Positions 49,130-58,275 of a stretch of DNA of 64,000 nt are shown here, piece by piece. The stretch is from SZUA-36 sp963749115. Lineage in GTDB: Bacteria; Pseudomonadota; Gammaproteobacteria; Xanthomonadales; SZUA-36. Where the stretch lies: positions 434,001-498,000 of the forward strand of contig CAVVLP010000002.1 of assembly GCA_963749115.1 (NCBI GenBank), in the 5' to 3' direction. A program made the position numbers and the translations under genes. The first letter of the stretch is position 1. The number at the start of each line of letters is the position of its first letter. Below the pieces are notes generated by a model. It searched no databases. It had not been told where the DNA came from and worked only from the letters and a program-made list of their open reading frames with translations.

Positions 49130-50215
49130 TTATGTCTTGTCTTCAGTGCTTATGATGCCACGGCGTAACTGGTCGCGCTCCATGGATTCGAACAGCGCCG
49201 TAAAGTTGCCTTCGCCAAACCCCTCGTCTTTTTTACGCTGGATAAATTCAAAAAATACCGGACCAACCATGGTTTCTGAGAAGATCTGCAATAACAATCG
49301 CGGATCATCATCGGCTGTTGAGCCATCGAGCAGGATACCGCGTGTCTGCAGTTCTGTAACCGGTTCGCCATGACCAGGAAGACGTTCATCCAGCATCTCG
49401 TAATAGGTTGAGGGCGGTGGTGTCATGAATGGCAATCCACGGGCTTTCAGCGCATCCCAGCATTCGAGCAGGTCGTCACATATCAACGCGATATGCTGGA
49501 TACCCTCGCCGTTATAGGCCATCAGGAATTCTTCAATCTGGCCTACACCCTGGGATGCTTCTTCGTTAAGCGGGATACGGATTTTACCGTCCGGCGCTGT
49601 CATGGCCTTGGATAAAAGACCGGTGTATTCACCCTTGATATCAAAATAACGTATCTCGCGGAAGTTAAAGATACGTTTGTAATAGTCTGCCCAGAATTCC
49701 ATGCGTCCGCGGTAAACATTGTGCGTCAGGTGGTCGATCAGCTTGAAGCCGCAGCCTTGCGGGTGACGGTCTATATCATCGTAAAAAACAAAGTCGATAT
49801 CATAAAAACTCTGACCCTGTTCATAACGGTCAATCAGATAAAGGGGCGCTCCGCCAATACCCTTGATGGCCGGCAGACGCAATTCCATCGGGCCGGTGGG
49901 GATATCGATGGGTTGGGCACCCATTTCGAGGGCCCGATGGTAGGCCATGTGGGCGTCTTTTACCCGGAAAGCCATGCCACAGACGCAGGGGCCGTGTTCT
50001 TCGGCAAAAAATGCGGCATGACTTTTCGGCTCTTCGTTAAGAATGAAATTGATCTCACCCTGGCGATACAGGCTGACCTTTTTGGACCGGTGCCTGGCGA
50101 CGGCAGTAAAACCCAGCATGTCGAATACCGGTTCTAACAGTCCCGGCGTTGGGGATGCAAACTCGACAAACTCAAAGCCGTCAAGGCCCATCGGGTTGTC
50201 AAACAGATCTGTCAT
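49130..50215 (-). CDS. hppD: 4-Hydroxyphenylpyruvate dioxygenase
   Basis: A non-heme Fe(II) dioxygenase that converts 4-hydroxyphenylpyruvate to homogentisate. Iron ligands fit the family spacing: His in DHLTHNV near 165, His in QHIALICDD near 242 and Glu in VGPVFFEFIQRK near 322. The length is 361 aa with a GGAGG ribosome site. The N-terminal VOC half is less conserved, as usual. It sits 33 bases after tpl and 29 bases before the VOC gene. Neither homogentisate dioxygenase nor an aminotransferase is in the window. Confidence 0.93.
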   Translation of the reverse strand: MTDLFDNPMGLDGFEFVEFASPTPGLLEPVFDMLGFTAVARHRSKKVSLYRQGEINFILNEEPKSHAAFFAEEHGPCVCGMAFRVKDAHMAYHRALEMGAQPIDIPTGPMELRLPAIKGIGGAPLYLIDRYEQGQSFYDIDFVFYDDIDRHPQGCGFKLIDHLTHNVYRGRMEFWADYYKRIFNFREIRYFDIKGEYTGLLSKAMTAPDGKIRIPLNEEASQGVGQIEEFLMAYNGEGIQHIALICDDLLECWDALKARGLPFMTPPPSTYYEMLDERLPGHGEPVTELQTRGILLDGSTADDDPRLLLQIFSETMVGPVFFEFIQRKKDEGFGEGNFTALFESMERDQLRRGIISTEDKT

Positions 50216-50248
50216 TATTAAGCCTCCATTGGATAGTAACCGGGCTTT

Positions 50249-51643
50249 TCAGACCAGTGGTGCAAAGCGCGCCTGGAAGAACCGCAGATACTCAGGTTCA
50301 TAGACCATTTTCAAGCCCTTGATGCGCTCGCGTTGTTCAAACACACGGACAACAGATTCTGCCACAACGTCCATATGAGCCTGGGTATAAACACGCCGGG
50401 GCAAGGTCAATCGCACCAATTCAAGTGCCGGTCGACGGTTCTTTCCGGTTACCGGATCACGACCAGCTGATACATTGCCGCGTTCCATTGTGCGAATGCC
50501 AGCTTCCAAGTATAACTCAGCGGCCAGCGATTGGGCCGGATAGTCGTCCTGGTCCACGTGTGGCAGGAACGCACGCGCATCAATAAAGATCGCATGAGAG
50601 CCAATGGGGTTGACGATAGGCACACCGGCATCACGCAGCATATCGCCTAGATAACGTACCTGGCCGATACGGGCTGCCTGGTGGTCTTCCATGACTGCTT
50701 CCTGGAGACCGATCGCCATGGCCTCCATGTCGCGTCCAGCCATACCGCCATAGGTATGCAGGCCTTCATAGACGACAACCATGTTTTGTGCTTTGCGGAA
50801 AATCGCTTCGTCGTTGCATGCAAAAAAACCACCGATATTGACGAGCAGGTCCTTCTTTGCCGACATCGTGGCTCCATCCGTCAGGTCGCAGATCTCACGC
50901 AGGATTGCGCGTACCGATTTTTCAGCGTAACCCGCTTCGCGCTCGCGGATAAACCAGGCATTTTCGATGGTGCGTGTGGCATCCAGCATGATCGGAATAT
51001 CGTGTTTACGGCAATAGCTGTTCAACTCACGGAGATTAGCCATTGAGAAAGGCTGGCCACCGGCCATGTTCACATTGCCCTCCAGGCTGATATAGGGAAT
51101 ATGTTCCGCGCCGACATCCTGGACAAGACGATCCAGTTTTTCCAGATCAACATTGCCCTTGAACGGATGGCGACTGGCCGGATCGTGCGCCTCGTCGATA
51201 ATTACGTCGACAAAGGTACCGCCTGCCAGTTCCTGGTGAAGACGGGTGGTTGTGAAATACATGTTGCCGGGTATGAAGTCACCTTCCTTTATCATGATTT
51301 GTGACAGCAGGTTTTCAGCGCCACGACCCTGGTGGGTGGGTACGAGGTATTTGTAGCCATAATATTCCCGGACGGCGTCCTGCAAGTGGTAGAAGTTATC
51401 GCTACCCGAGTAGGCCTCGTCACCCATCATTAACCCGGCCCACTGCCTGTCACTCATGGCAGAGGTGCCGGAATCGGTTAACAGGTCAATATAGACATCA
51501 CGGCTGCGGATCAGGAAAGTGTTGTATCCCGCTTCACGGATGGCCTCTTCACGTTCCTCCCGGGTGGTCATCCGGATCAGTTCAACTGATTTGATTTTGT
51601 AAGGTTCGGCCCAGCTGGGGCGGTGGCTTGTGTGCATGGTCAT
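50249..51643 (-). CDS. tpl: Tyrosine phenol-lyase
   Basis: A PLP beta-lyase that splits tyrosine to phenol, pyruvate and ammonia. The PLP lysine is in ATMSAKKDLLVNIGG near residue 260. The discriminating segment is MERGNVSAGRDPVTGK near 405, where the Arg corresponds to the phenol-binding Arg381 of Citrobacter tyrosine phenol-lyase, and the C-terminus GLKMVYEPEYLRFFQARF is that subgroup's. The length is 464 aa. It has an AGGTGA ribosome site and begins a probable operon tpl-hppD-VOC-tnaA, divergent from an Lrp/AsnC regulator. Confidence 0.9.
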   Translation of the reverse strand: MTMHTSHRPSWAEPYKIKSVELIRMTTREEREEAIREAGYNTFLIRSRDVYIDLLTDSGTSAMSDRQWAGLMMGDEAYSGSDNFYHLQDAVREYYGYKYLVPTHQGRGAENLLSQIMIKEGDFIPGNMYFTTTRLHQELAGGTFVDVIIDEAHDPASRHPFKGNVDLEKLDRLVQDVGAEHIPYISLEGNVNMAGGQPFSMANLRELNSYCRKHDIPIMLDATRTIENAWFIREREAGYAEKSVRAILREICDLTDGATMSAKKDLLVNIGGFFACNDEAIFRKAQNMVVVYEGLHTYGGMAGRDMEAMAIGLQEAVMEDHQAARIGQVRYLGDMLRDAGVPIVNPIGSHAIFIDARAFLPHVDQDDYPAQSLAAELYLEAGIRTMERGNVSAGRDPVTGKNRRPALELVRLTLPRRVYTQAHMDVVAESVVRVFEQRERIKGLKMVYEPEYLRFFQARFAPLV

Positions 51644-51738
51644 GATTTCACCTGATGTTTTTCGTGTGGATGGATAATGGTTTATTGCTGTTAATCATTA
51701 TCCCCATTAATCTCAAATTATGTGTTTCTGAATTGACT

Positions 51739-51778
51739 ATTATCGTTGATAATTGAAACAATTATTTAGTTAAATAAT
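51739..51778. promoter_or_regulatory. Two palindromes between tpl and the divergent regulator
   Basis: ATTATC-GTT-GATAAT (51739-51753) and ATTATTTA-GT-TAAATAAT (51761-51778) are perfect inverted repeats of 6 and 8 bases, with centres about 23 bases apart. A TTGAAA at 51753-51758 and TATAAT at 51778-51783 form a possible promoter for the regulator (spacing 19, longer than ideal). The second palindrome sits inside that promoter, which would allow autoregulation. The AT-rich symmetric pattern suits an Lrp/AsnC operator. No binding has been shown. Confidence 0.5.
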
Positions 51779-51801
51779 ATAATATGGGTCAAATGTAAAA
51801 A

Positions 51802-52249
51802 ATGAATTTATCTGAATCTGATCGTAAGTTACTACAGGCTCTGCAGCGGAATGTGAGCCTCAGTCAAATTGACCTGGCCGAACGCTCAGGTCTGTCTCGC
51901 ACATCGGTTTGGCGACGCGTCCGTGAACTGGAAGACGCCGGTGTTATTGAAAGCCGGGTCGCGTTGCTGAATCCGAAGGCGCTTGGATTGCAGATTCATG
52001 TTTTATTGTCTGTCAGCATGGTCGAGCATTCAGACAGGGTCAGGCAGTCATTTGAAACCCATGTTGAAGGCTCTACCGGAGGTGATGAATTGTTTTTCTG
52101 TTTCGGGTGAGCGGGATTATGTCTTGCAGATTATTTCCAGGGACATGGAGTCCTATAACGATTTTCTGAATACGAAAATCCTGCATCATTCCAGTGTGCG
52201 GTCTGCCAGTTCGAGTTTTGCACTTACGAAGGGTCAAGTACACGACTGA
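51802..52249 (+). CDS. Lrp/AsnC family transcriptional regulator (frameshifted)
   Basis: The N-terminal helix-turn-helix is clear: LSESDRKLLQALQRN, then LSQIDLAERSGLSRTSVWRRVRELEDAGVIES (residues about 3-55). The C-terminal ligand-binding RAM domain follows, with LPEVMNCFSVSGERDYVLQIISRDMESYNDF. One extra G near 52069 splits the frames. Corrected length is about 150 residues, normal for AsnC-type feast/famine regulators that sense amino acids. It is divergent from tpl, so it probably controls the lyase operon. The ligand may be an aromatic amino acid (inference). Confidence 0.85.
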
Positions 52250-52367
52250 GCTTGCCGTTCTGAGGGACATTCACCGCCCTGTTGGATTTTTACCAATACA
52301 CAGATCAATCCCTTCCAAAACAAATGCAGTGTAATATGCGACTGAGACCAGAATAAGGGAGAGACCA

Positions 52368-54818
52368 ATGGGTCATTGGCAAAAATCGCTTGTCAGTACA
52401 TTATTTTTGGTGGTTATGCTGGCCATTGCTTACCGGCAAACCCTGGCGCCTGAAGCTGCCACCGATTCGGACGTAGACTATGCAGCTTTAAGCCGGCATG
52501 TTGCCGTTATTGCGGAGAAGCCGCACCCCATGGGAAGTGCTGCCAATCGTGATGTCAGGGATTACATAGTTGCTTATTTCGAGTCACTTGGTCTGTAAAC
52601 CGAAGTGCAGAAAACTACCGTGGTTTATCGGCATCCGACAAGACCGGCAGGTGCCACCCTCATTGCCAATGTAGAAAATATCATTGCGCGTCTGCCTGGA
52701 CGCTCCAGCCACGAAGCCGAGGGTCCAGATGATCTTGTTTTAATGGGTCATTATGACTCACGACCGCTCACGCCGGGCGCGGGTGATGATGCTTCAGGTA
52801 CAGCTTCAATTATGGAGGCCGCCCGCATTATGACGACCGCTCCACCGCCCGCTCATGACGTGGTATTTCTGATTACCGATGGTGAAGAGATGGGTCTGCT
52901 GGGTGCACAGGGATTTTTCAGACAACACCCGGCAGCAAAGCAGGTTGGTCTGGTTCTGAATTTTGAAGCCCGTGGCAGTTACGGGGCTTCGTTCATGTTT
53001 GAAACCAGTAGTAATAATGCCTGGCTGGTTGACCGCCTGATCGAGTCAACACCCAACCTCGTGGCGAGTTCCCTTTCCTATGAGATTTACCGGCATATGC
53101 CAAATGACACCGACATGAGTATCTCGAAGGGAGAGGGCATACCCGGCTTGAATTTCGCTTTTTCAGCGGGTTTGTTTGATTACCACGCCATGACGGACAG
53201 CGCTGAAAACCTGGACAGCAACACTCTGGCACACCAGGCCAACAATGTTCTTGCGAGCGCGCAATATTTTGCAAATATTGAGAACTGGGAGTCCGCAGAA
53301 GGAGATAAAACATACTTTAATCTCTGGCACGGCACCCTGGTGCGCTACAGCCAGACCACGGCGCTAATTCTTGGTCTTGCCGTGCTTTTGCTGGGTGTAT
53401 GGCTTTTTGCCACGGGCAAAAGGGCAGGGACCATCACCTGGGCTTCGATCTCCGGTGGCATCCTTGGTGTGCTGATAATATTTTTGGCGACCTATTCCGT
53501 GTTTGATAACTTGATGGCTTATATGCGAAACGCTGACGCGGGGTTCATGCGTTTAACATCTTTGGGTGAGTGGCCATTTTTGGCGTATTTCATTCTTACG
53601 CTCGGAGTGACCTTATGGTTTGCTTACAGGCTCAAACGGGGCTTGGATAAACTCGATGTTTTCGTTCCTGCACTGGTGCTGGTCACGTTGATTGTGCTGG
53701 CCGGAAATGCCGCACTGCTATCGCTTGTGACTGCATTGCTTCTGATCCCATTGCTATTACTGGTTCGGGCACGTTTCCCTGAACCGGATTTATGGACCGC
53801 TGCATTGTGCTCCTGGTGGTTGTTGACCGCCTTGGCACTTTACCTGGCACCCAATGCCTCCTATCTTTTTGCCTGGCCGCTTGGATCAGTGTTTCTCGGA
53901 ATCCTGGTGCACCGCAATCTCAAACGGTTAGCTGGTGAGGGCGTACGGTTTGTGTCTGCGATTATATTCACTTTTATTCCCCTGTTATTGCTGCCGCCGG
54001 TCTATATCCTGGCTTACCTCGCATTGGGTTTGGGAATGTCGCAGGTGCTCATGGTTATTTGTGCCTTGTCTTTGCTGATAATCTGGCCACTGATACGAAG
54101 CATCGGTTTTGTAGCGGAAGGGAAAGTCGGGTGGCTGTTATTGGGGGCGGGGCTGGTAATGACGCTCAGCGTCGTGTTTGGCAGAGGCTTCGATACGCGT
54201 CATCCGCGGGGAGAGGAACTGTTTTATGCCATCGATGTTGATCAACAGCAAGGTTTCTGGGTCAGCCCGGATGTGCGGGACGGTTCCTGGTTAGCTGAAT
54301 TCCTGGGCGAGGAGGCCAGCAACGCGAATATGACCCGAATCATGCCGGGTTACAATCAGGATGTACGGGTCCGGGATAACGGGTTACCCGCTTTTAAGGC
54401 GGCAGTCCTGACACCGAAAAGTGATCATCTGGAGAATGGAAAGCGGAAGATCAGCCTACACCTGCAGTCCCAAGATGCTGCCGAGTACATTAATTTGCTA
54501 TTTCCGACTGACGCGGGTATCGCAGCTGCCACCGTGAATGGCCTGCCTGTACACATACCCGATTCACTCAAGATCACCGCGAACGCAGAGCAGGCTATGC
54601 CCGCCCGCGACTGGTGGCGCTGGCGCTGGTATGGCTTGCCGGAGCAAGGTGCTGAAATCGTGATTACATTTGAAGCAAACCGGTCGCTGCCGATCAAGAT
54701 CGTTGAGGTCAATTATGGTATGCCGGATGGTGCACCTGCCAGGCCGGAAAACTCAATGAGTAAGAAATACACCTGGTCAGATAGTATGGTGGTCTACCAG
54801 ACAGTCACGCTGGAGTAA
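52368..54818 (+). CDS. M28 family membrane peptidase (in-frame stop at codon 77)
   Basis: A zinc aminopeptidase of the M28 family joined to a polytopic membrane domain. The metal motifs lie in MGHYDSRPLTPGAGDDASG and TDGEEMGLLGAQGFF (about residues 130 and 170 of the joined protein). After residue 310, about eight membrane segments appear, then a C-terminal extracytoplasmic beta-rich domain. The gene is interrupted by a single TAA at 52596-52598 (YFESLGL then TEVQKTTVVY in the same frame), so a sense codon such as CAA probably changed to TAA. Everything else is collinear over 2.4 kb, including a signal-anchor at the start. Confidence 0.8.
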
Positions 54819-55029
54819 AACGCGCAAAACGGCTGCATTCAATTGTTTTTATAGCAAATAGCTGCGATAAGAATGTAAAATATGCGCGCTGCATGTTGCG
54901 GCGAGTGATTGAGTGTTTAGTCTGTACAGGTCGTCATACTTCCTTCCAGATATACCCCGGTCCCGTTCTTCTCCAGCACAGTCACTGCCGGAAGGTGGTT
55001 TTTCAACTATATATAGTGAGTTAATGATA

Positions 55030-55239
55030 ATGTCAGATAAGGTTACAGGAACCGTTAAATGGTTCAACGACGAAAAGGGTTTTGGATTTATTTCCCGTGA
55101 AGGCGAACGCGATGTTTTCGTTCACTTCCGTCAGATTGTCGGCGACGGCCGTAAGACTCTGAAGGAAGGTCAGCAGGTTGAATTCACCGTTGGTGAAGGC
55201 CTCAAAGGACCCCAGGCAGAGGATGTAAGCCCTCTGTAA
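55030..55239 (+). CDS. Cold shock domain protein (CspA family)
   Basis: The 69-residue RNA-binding protein has the RNP1 motif KGFGFI at residues 16-21 and RNP2 VFVHF at 29-33, on the usual five-stranded barrel (GTVKWFNDEKG at the start). Cold-shock proteins bind single-stranded RNA and melt structures. The chosen ATG is the second of two close ATGs (55024, 55030). A long leader of about 200 bases lies upstream and may carry temperature-responsive structure (inference). A strong bidirectional terminator follows. Confidence 0.95.
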   Translation: MSDKVTGTVKWFNDEKGFGFISREGERDVFVHFRQIVGDGRKTLKEGQQVEFTVGEGLKGPQAEDVSPL

Positions 55240-55252
55240 GGTTTCCATTTAC

Positions 55253-55292
55253 AAAAAAAACCCGGTCAGGTTTTGCCTGGTCGGGTTTTTTT
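55253..55292. terminator. Bidirectional intrinsic terminator after csp
   Basis: A-run, then CCCGGTCAGG, loop TTTTG, CCTGGTCGGG and a T-run. The stem has two G-U pairs. It can stop transcription of the csp gene on the plus strand and, having an A-run on the other side, the M3 peptidase gene on the minus strand. Confidence 0.9.
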
Positions 55293-55337
55293 GTGCCTGC
55301 GATCAAGTATATTTGATCACCATAATATTAACTTCTA

Positions 55338-57520
55338 TCAGTTCAAACCACGCCGTTCCAGCAGAGGTTGTATATCAGGATCAGCACCACGGAAGTTCCT
55401 GAACAGCATCATTGCATCTTCGGCACCGCCGCGTGACAGAAGTGTCTGGCGGAAATGATCGCCGTTCTCGCGAGTCAAGCCACCGTTCTGCTTGAACCAT
55501 TCAACCGTGTCCGCATCCAGCACTTCGCTCCAGATGTAGGCATAATAACCGGCAGAATAACCACCGATGATATGTGAGAAGTAGGTGCTGCGGTAACGTG
55601 GCGGTACGGTATCCAGTGCCACACCTGCTTCTTCCAGCGTCCTGGCCTCGAAATCCAGCAAGTCATCTGCAGTCGGTACTTCCTCAGGCTGCAACTGGTG
55701 CCATTTCTGATCCAGGATGGATGCTGCGAGGTATTCCGTGGTGGTGTAACCCTGGTTGAATTTTCGCGTTTCCAGCACTTTATCCAGCAGTTCCCGGGGC
55801 ATGGCTTCACCGGTCTGGTAATGTACGGCATAGTTTTCCAGAATCGTCGGCCAGGTAGACCACATCTCATTTACCTGTGATGGGTATTCCACAAAGTCGC
55901 GAGGCACTGAAGTGCCGGAGAACTCGGGGTATTTAACATTGGAGAACATACCGTGCAGGGCATGGCCAAATTCGTGGAACATCGTTGTAACTTCATCAAA
56001 GGTCAGCAGCGTCGGTTCGTCTGCTGAAACCGGTTTGGTGATGTTCAGGTGGTTGGCAACGACGGGTTTATTGCCCATCAGGTGGGATTGGTCCACATAG
56101 GCGTTCATCCAGGCGCCACCGCGTTTTGAAGGACGGGCATAGGGATCCATCAGGAACAATCGCCAGTGTGGAACCATCGGCTTCAAAGACCTCGAAGACA
56201 CGCACGTCTTCCTGGTAAACAGGCAGATCGTGGCGTTCCTTGAAGGTGATGCCAAATACCTGTTCGGCTGCGAAGAAAACACCTTTTTCCAATACGTTGT
56301 TCATTTCAAAGTAAGGGCGCAGTTGCGCTGCGTCAAAATCGTAGCGTTGCATACGCACTTTTTCCGCATAGAAATCCCAGTCCCAGGAGGCCAGTTGAAA
56401 ATCACCGCCTTCGGCATCAATGATGGCCTGAATATCTGCGGCTTCACGTTTCGCATTGGCAACCGCTGGAGGTGCCAGGCTTGCGAGCCGCTCGTTAACG
56501 GCCTCGGTGGTGCGGGCGGTCTGGTTTTCAAGACCGTAAGCCGCGTGGTTCGGGTAACCCATCAACTTGGCTCGTTCAGCACGTATTTTAACTACACGTG
56601 TCAGTATTTCCCGATTGTCAAACTCGCCGCCGCGACTGCCACGGGCGAGTGAGGTTTCCATGATGCGCTGACGCAGGGCGCGGTCTTCCAGGTCGGCCAG
56701 AGGGGGTTGCTGAGAGGTATTGAGCAGGGCGATGAGATACTTGCCATCCATATCTTTGGATTTTGCAGCTTCAGCCGCGGCTTCTATATTGGTTTCAGGC
56801 ATCCCTGCGAGTTCTTCGCGGCTTTCTACAACGACTGCAGAAGCATTTACCTCGTTTAATACATTCTGGCTGAACTTGGTCTGTAGGCTGGCCAACTCGG
56901 CATTCATAGCCTTGAGCTTTTCCTTGTCGCTATCTGAAAGCTGTGCGCCGGCACGAACGAAGTCCTTGTGAGTTTCTTCGATCAGGCGATAGGATTCAGG
57001 ATCCAGTTCAAGCGTATCACGCTGTTCATAGAGGGCCTGCACACGGTCGAACAATTTGCCATTAAGACGAATCTTGTCATTGTGGGCAGAAAACTTCGGC
57101 GCCATTTCACTACGAATGCTTTCCAGTTCGTCGTTGGTGTTGGCCGCGGTCATGGCGAAAAATACCGTGGCGGCCCGGTTAAGGAGCTGACCCGAACGTT
57201 CCATCGGGATCAGGGTGTTATCAAGTGTGGGTGCTTCGGACTGGTTTGTGATGGCCTCGATTTCTGCCAGTTGTTGTTCCATTCCAAGCTCGAAAGCCGG
57301 TACAAAATGAGCGTTTTCGATTTTGTCGAATTGCGGGTAATGCATGTACAACGGGCTTTCAACAAAAAATGGGTTATTTTCAGCAGGGTTTGTTGTCATT
57401 GCGGTTTCAGTTGGCGTTGCGGGGGCTGATTCTGCGACCTGGTTGGTGTCAGATTCGGAGCAGCCGGCTACGGTCAATGCAAGCGCTGTACCTAGCGCTA
57501 GACGACAGTGTGGTTTTCAT
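55338..57520 (-). CDS. M3 family oligopeptidase, lipoprotein (two frameshifts)
   Basis: A zinc endopeptidase/dipeptidyl carboxypeptidase of family M3A. The active site MFHEFGHALHGMFS lies in the C-terminal frame, followed by the SGTSVPRDFVEYPSQVNEMW stretch typical of Dcp. The N-terminal frame ends STLAIVP and the next continues LFLMDPYARPSKRGGAW after a shift near 56158. A second shift lies in an AAAA run right after ATG 57520. Correcting it gives MKPHCRLALGTALALTVAGCSES, a lipoprotein signal preceded by the AGGAAG ribosome site. It cleaves small peptides, presumably in the periplasm. Confidence 0.85.
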
Positions 57521-57620
57521 GTCTGAACTTCCTTTTTTTATGCCAAAGGGCAACGGCTAATTTTACCCTAATCATTAACTTATTGCCTTAGGTAAGGGAG
57601 GTTTTTGTAGCCCTGGTTGC

Positions 57621-58103
57621 TTAGTCTCTAAAGTTCTTGTATTGCAATGGCGTGTCAAGGTCAGCAGCTTTCAACAAGGCAATGACTTCCTGTAAATCAT
57701 CCCGTTTTTTTCCGGTTACCCTCAACTGATCACCTTGTATGGCCGCTTGAACCCTGGCCTTGCTCTGCTTGATCATCTTGACCATGTTCTTGGCCACCGG
57801 TGTTTCAATACCTTCTCTGACCTTCACGGTCTGGGTAGCCGATCTGGCCTGGATGACGGCTTCGTTTTTTTCAAGGCAGGCGATGTCGATACCACGCTTG
57901 ACCAGTTTATTACAGAGAATGTCGTACATCTGCTGAAGCTGGAATTCAGACTCGGTATTCATGCTGATGAGCAGGTCGGCGAGTTCGAAATTCGAACCGG
58001 TACCCTTAAAATCAAAGCGTGTGGTTACTTCGCGATTGGCCTGGTCGACACCATTGCTCAATTCATGGTGGTCCACTTCAGAAACTACATCAAATGAAGG
58101 CAT
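57621..58103 (-). CDS. yajQ: YajQ family nucleotide-binding protein
   Basis: The 160-residue protein begins MPSFDVVSEVDHHELSNGVDQANREVTTRFDFKG, the hallmark of YajQ, and ends VTGKKRDDLQEVIALLKAADLDTPLQYKNFRD. YajQ homologues bind cyclic-di-GMP in Xanthomonas and Pseudomonas and act as transcription-linked sensors. The gene is intact and stands alone between the M3 peptidase and a beta-lactamase-fold gene. Confidence 0.93.
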   Translation of the reverse strand: MPSFDVVSEVDHHELSNGVDQANREVTTRFDFKGTGSNFELADLLISMNTESEFQLQQMYDILCNKLVKRGIDIACLEKNEAVIQARSATQTVKVREGIETPVAKNMVKMIKQSKARVQAAIQGDQLRVTGKKRDDLQEVIALLKAADLDTPLQYKNFRD

Positions 58104-58275
58104 GGATAAATTCCTGTGTTTTATAAATTAATGGATTGCAGTAAATATGACAAGGAGCAAAGTAAACGCAAATCTAAGGGCACGCATGCTTATTGGTCAC
58201 CACGGTCTAAACGGCAACAATAAACCAGCAGACCACGAGAAGGAAGCGTAATAATCAGGTTTCTTGTAGTTCGTG

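Noticed and set aside
51644..51801. A TnaC-like leader peptide before the lyase operon
   Set aside because: No short frame with a conserved Trp and downstream spacer was found before tpl, and tnaA is the last gene in the run.
55301..55318. GATCAA...TTGATC inverted repeat after csp
   Set aside because: Only 6-base arms with a non-palindromic centre, located next to a strong terminator and between gene ends.
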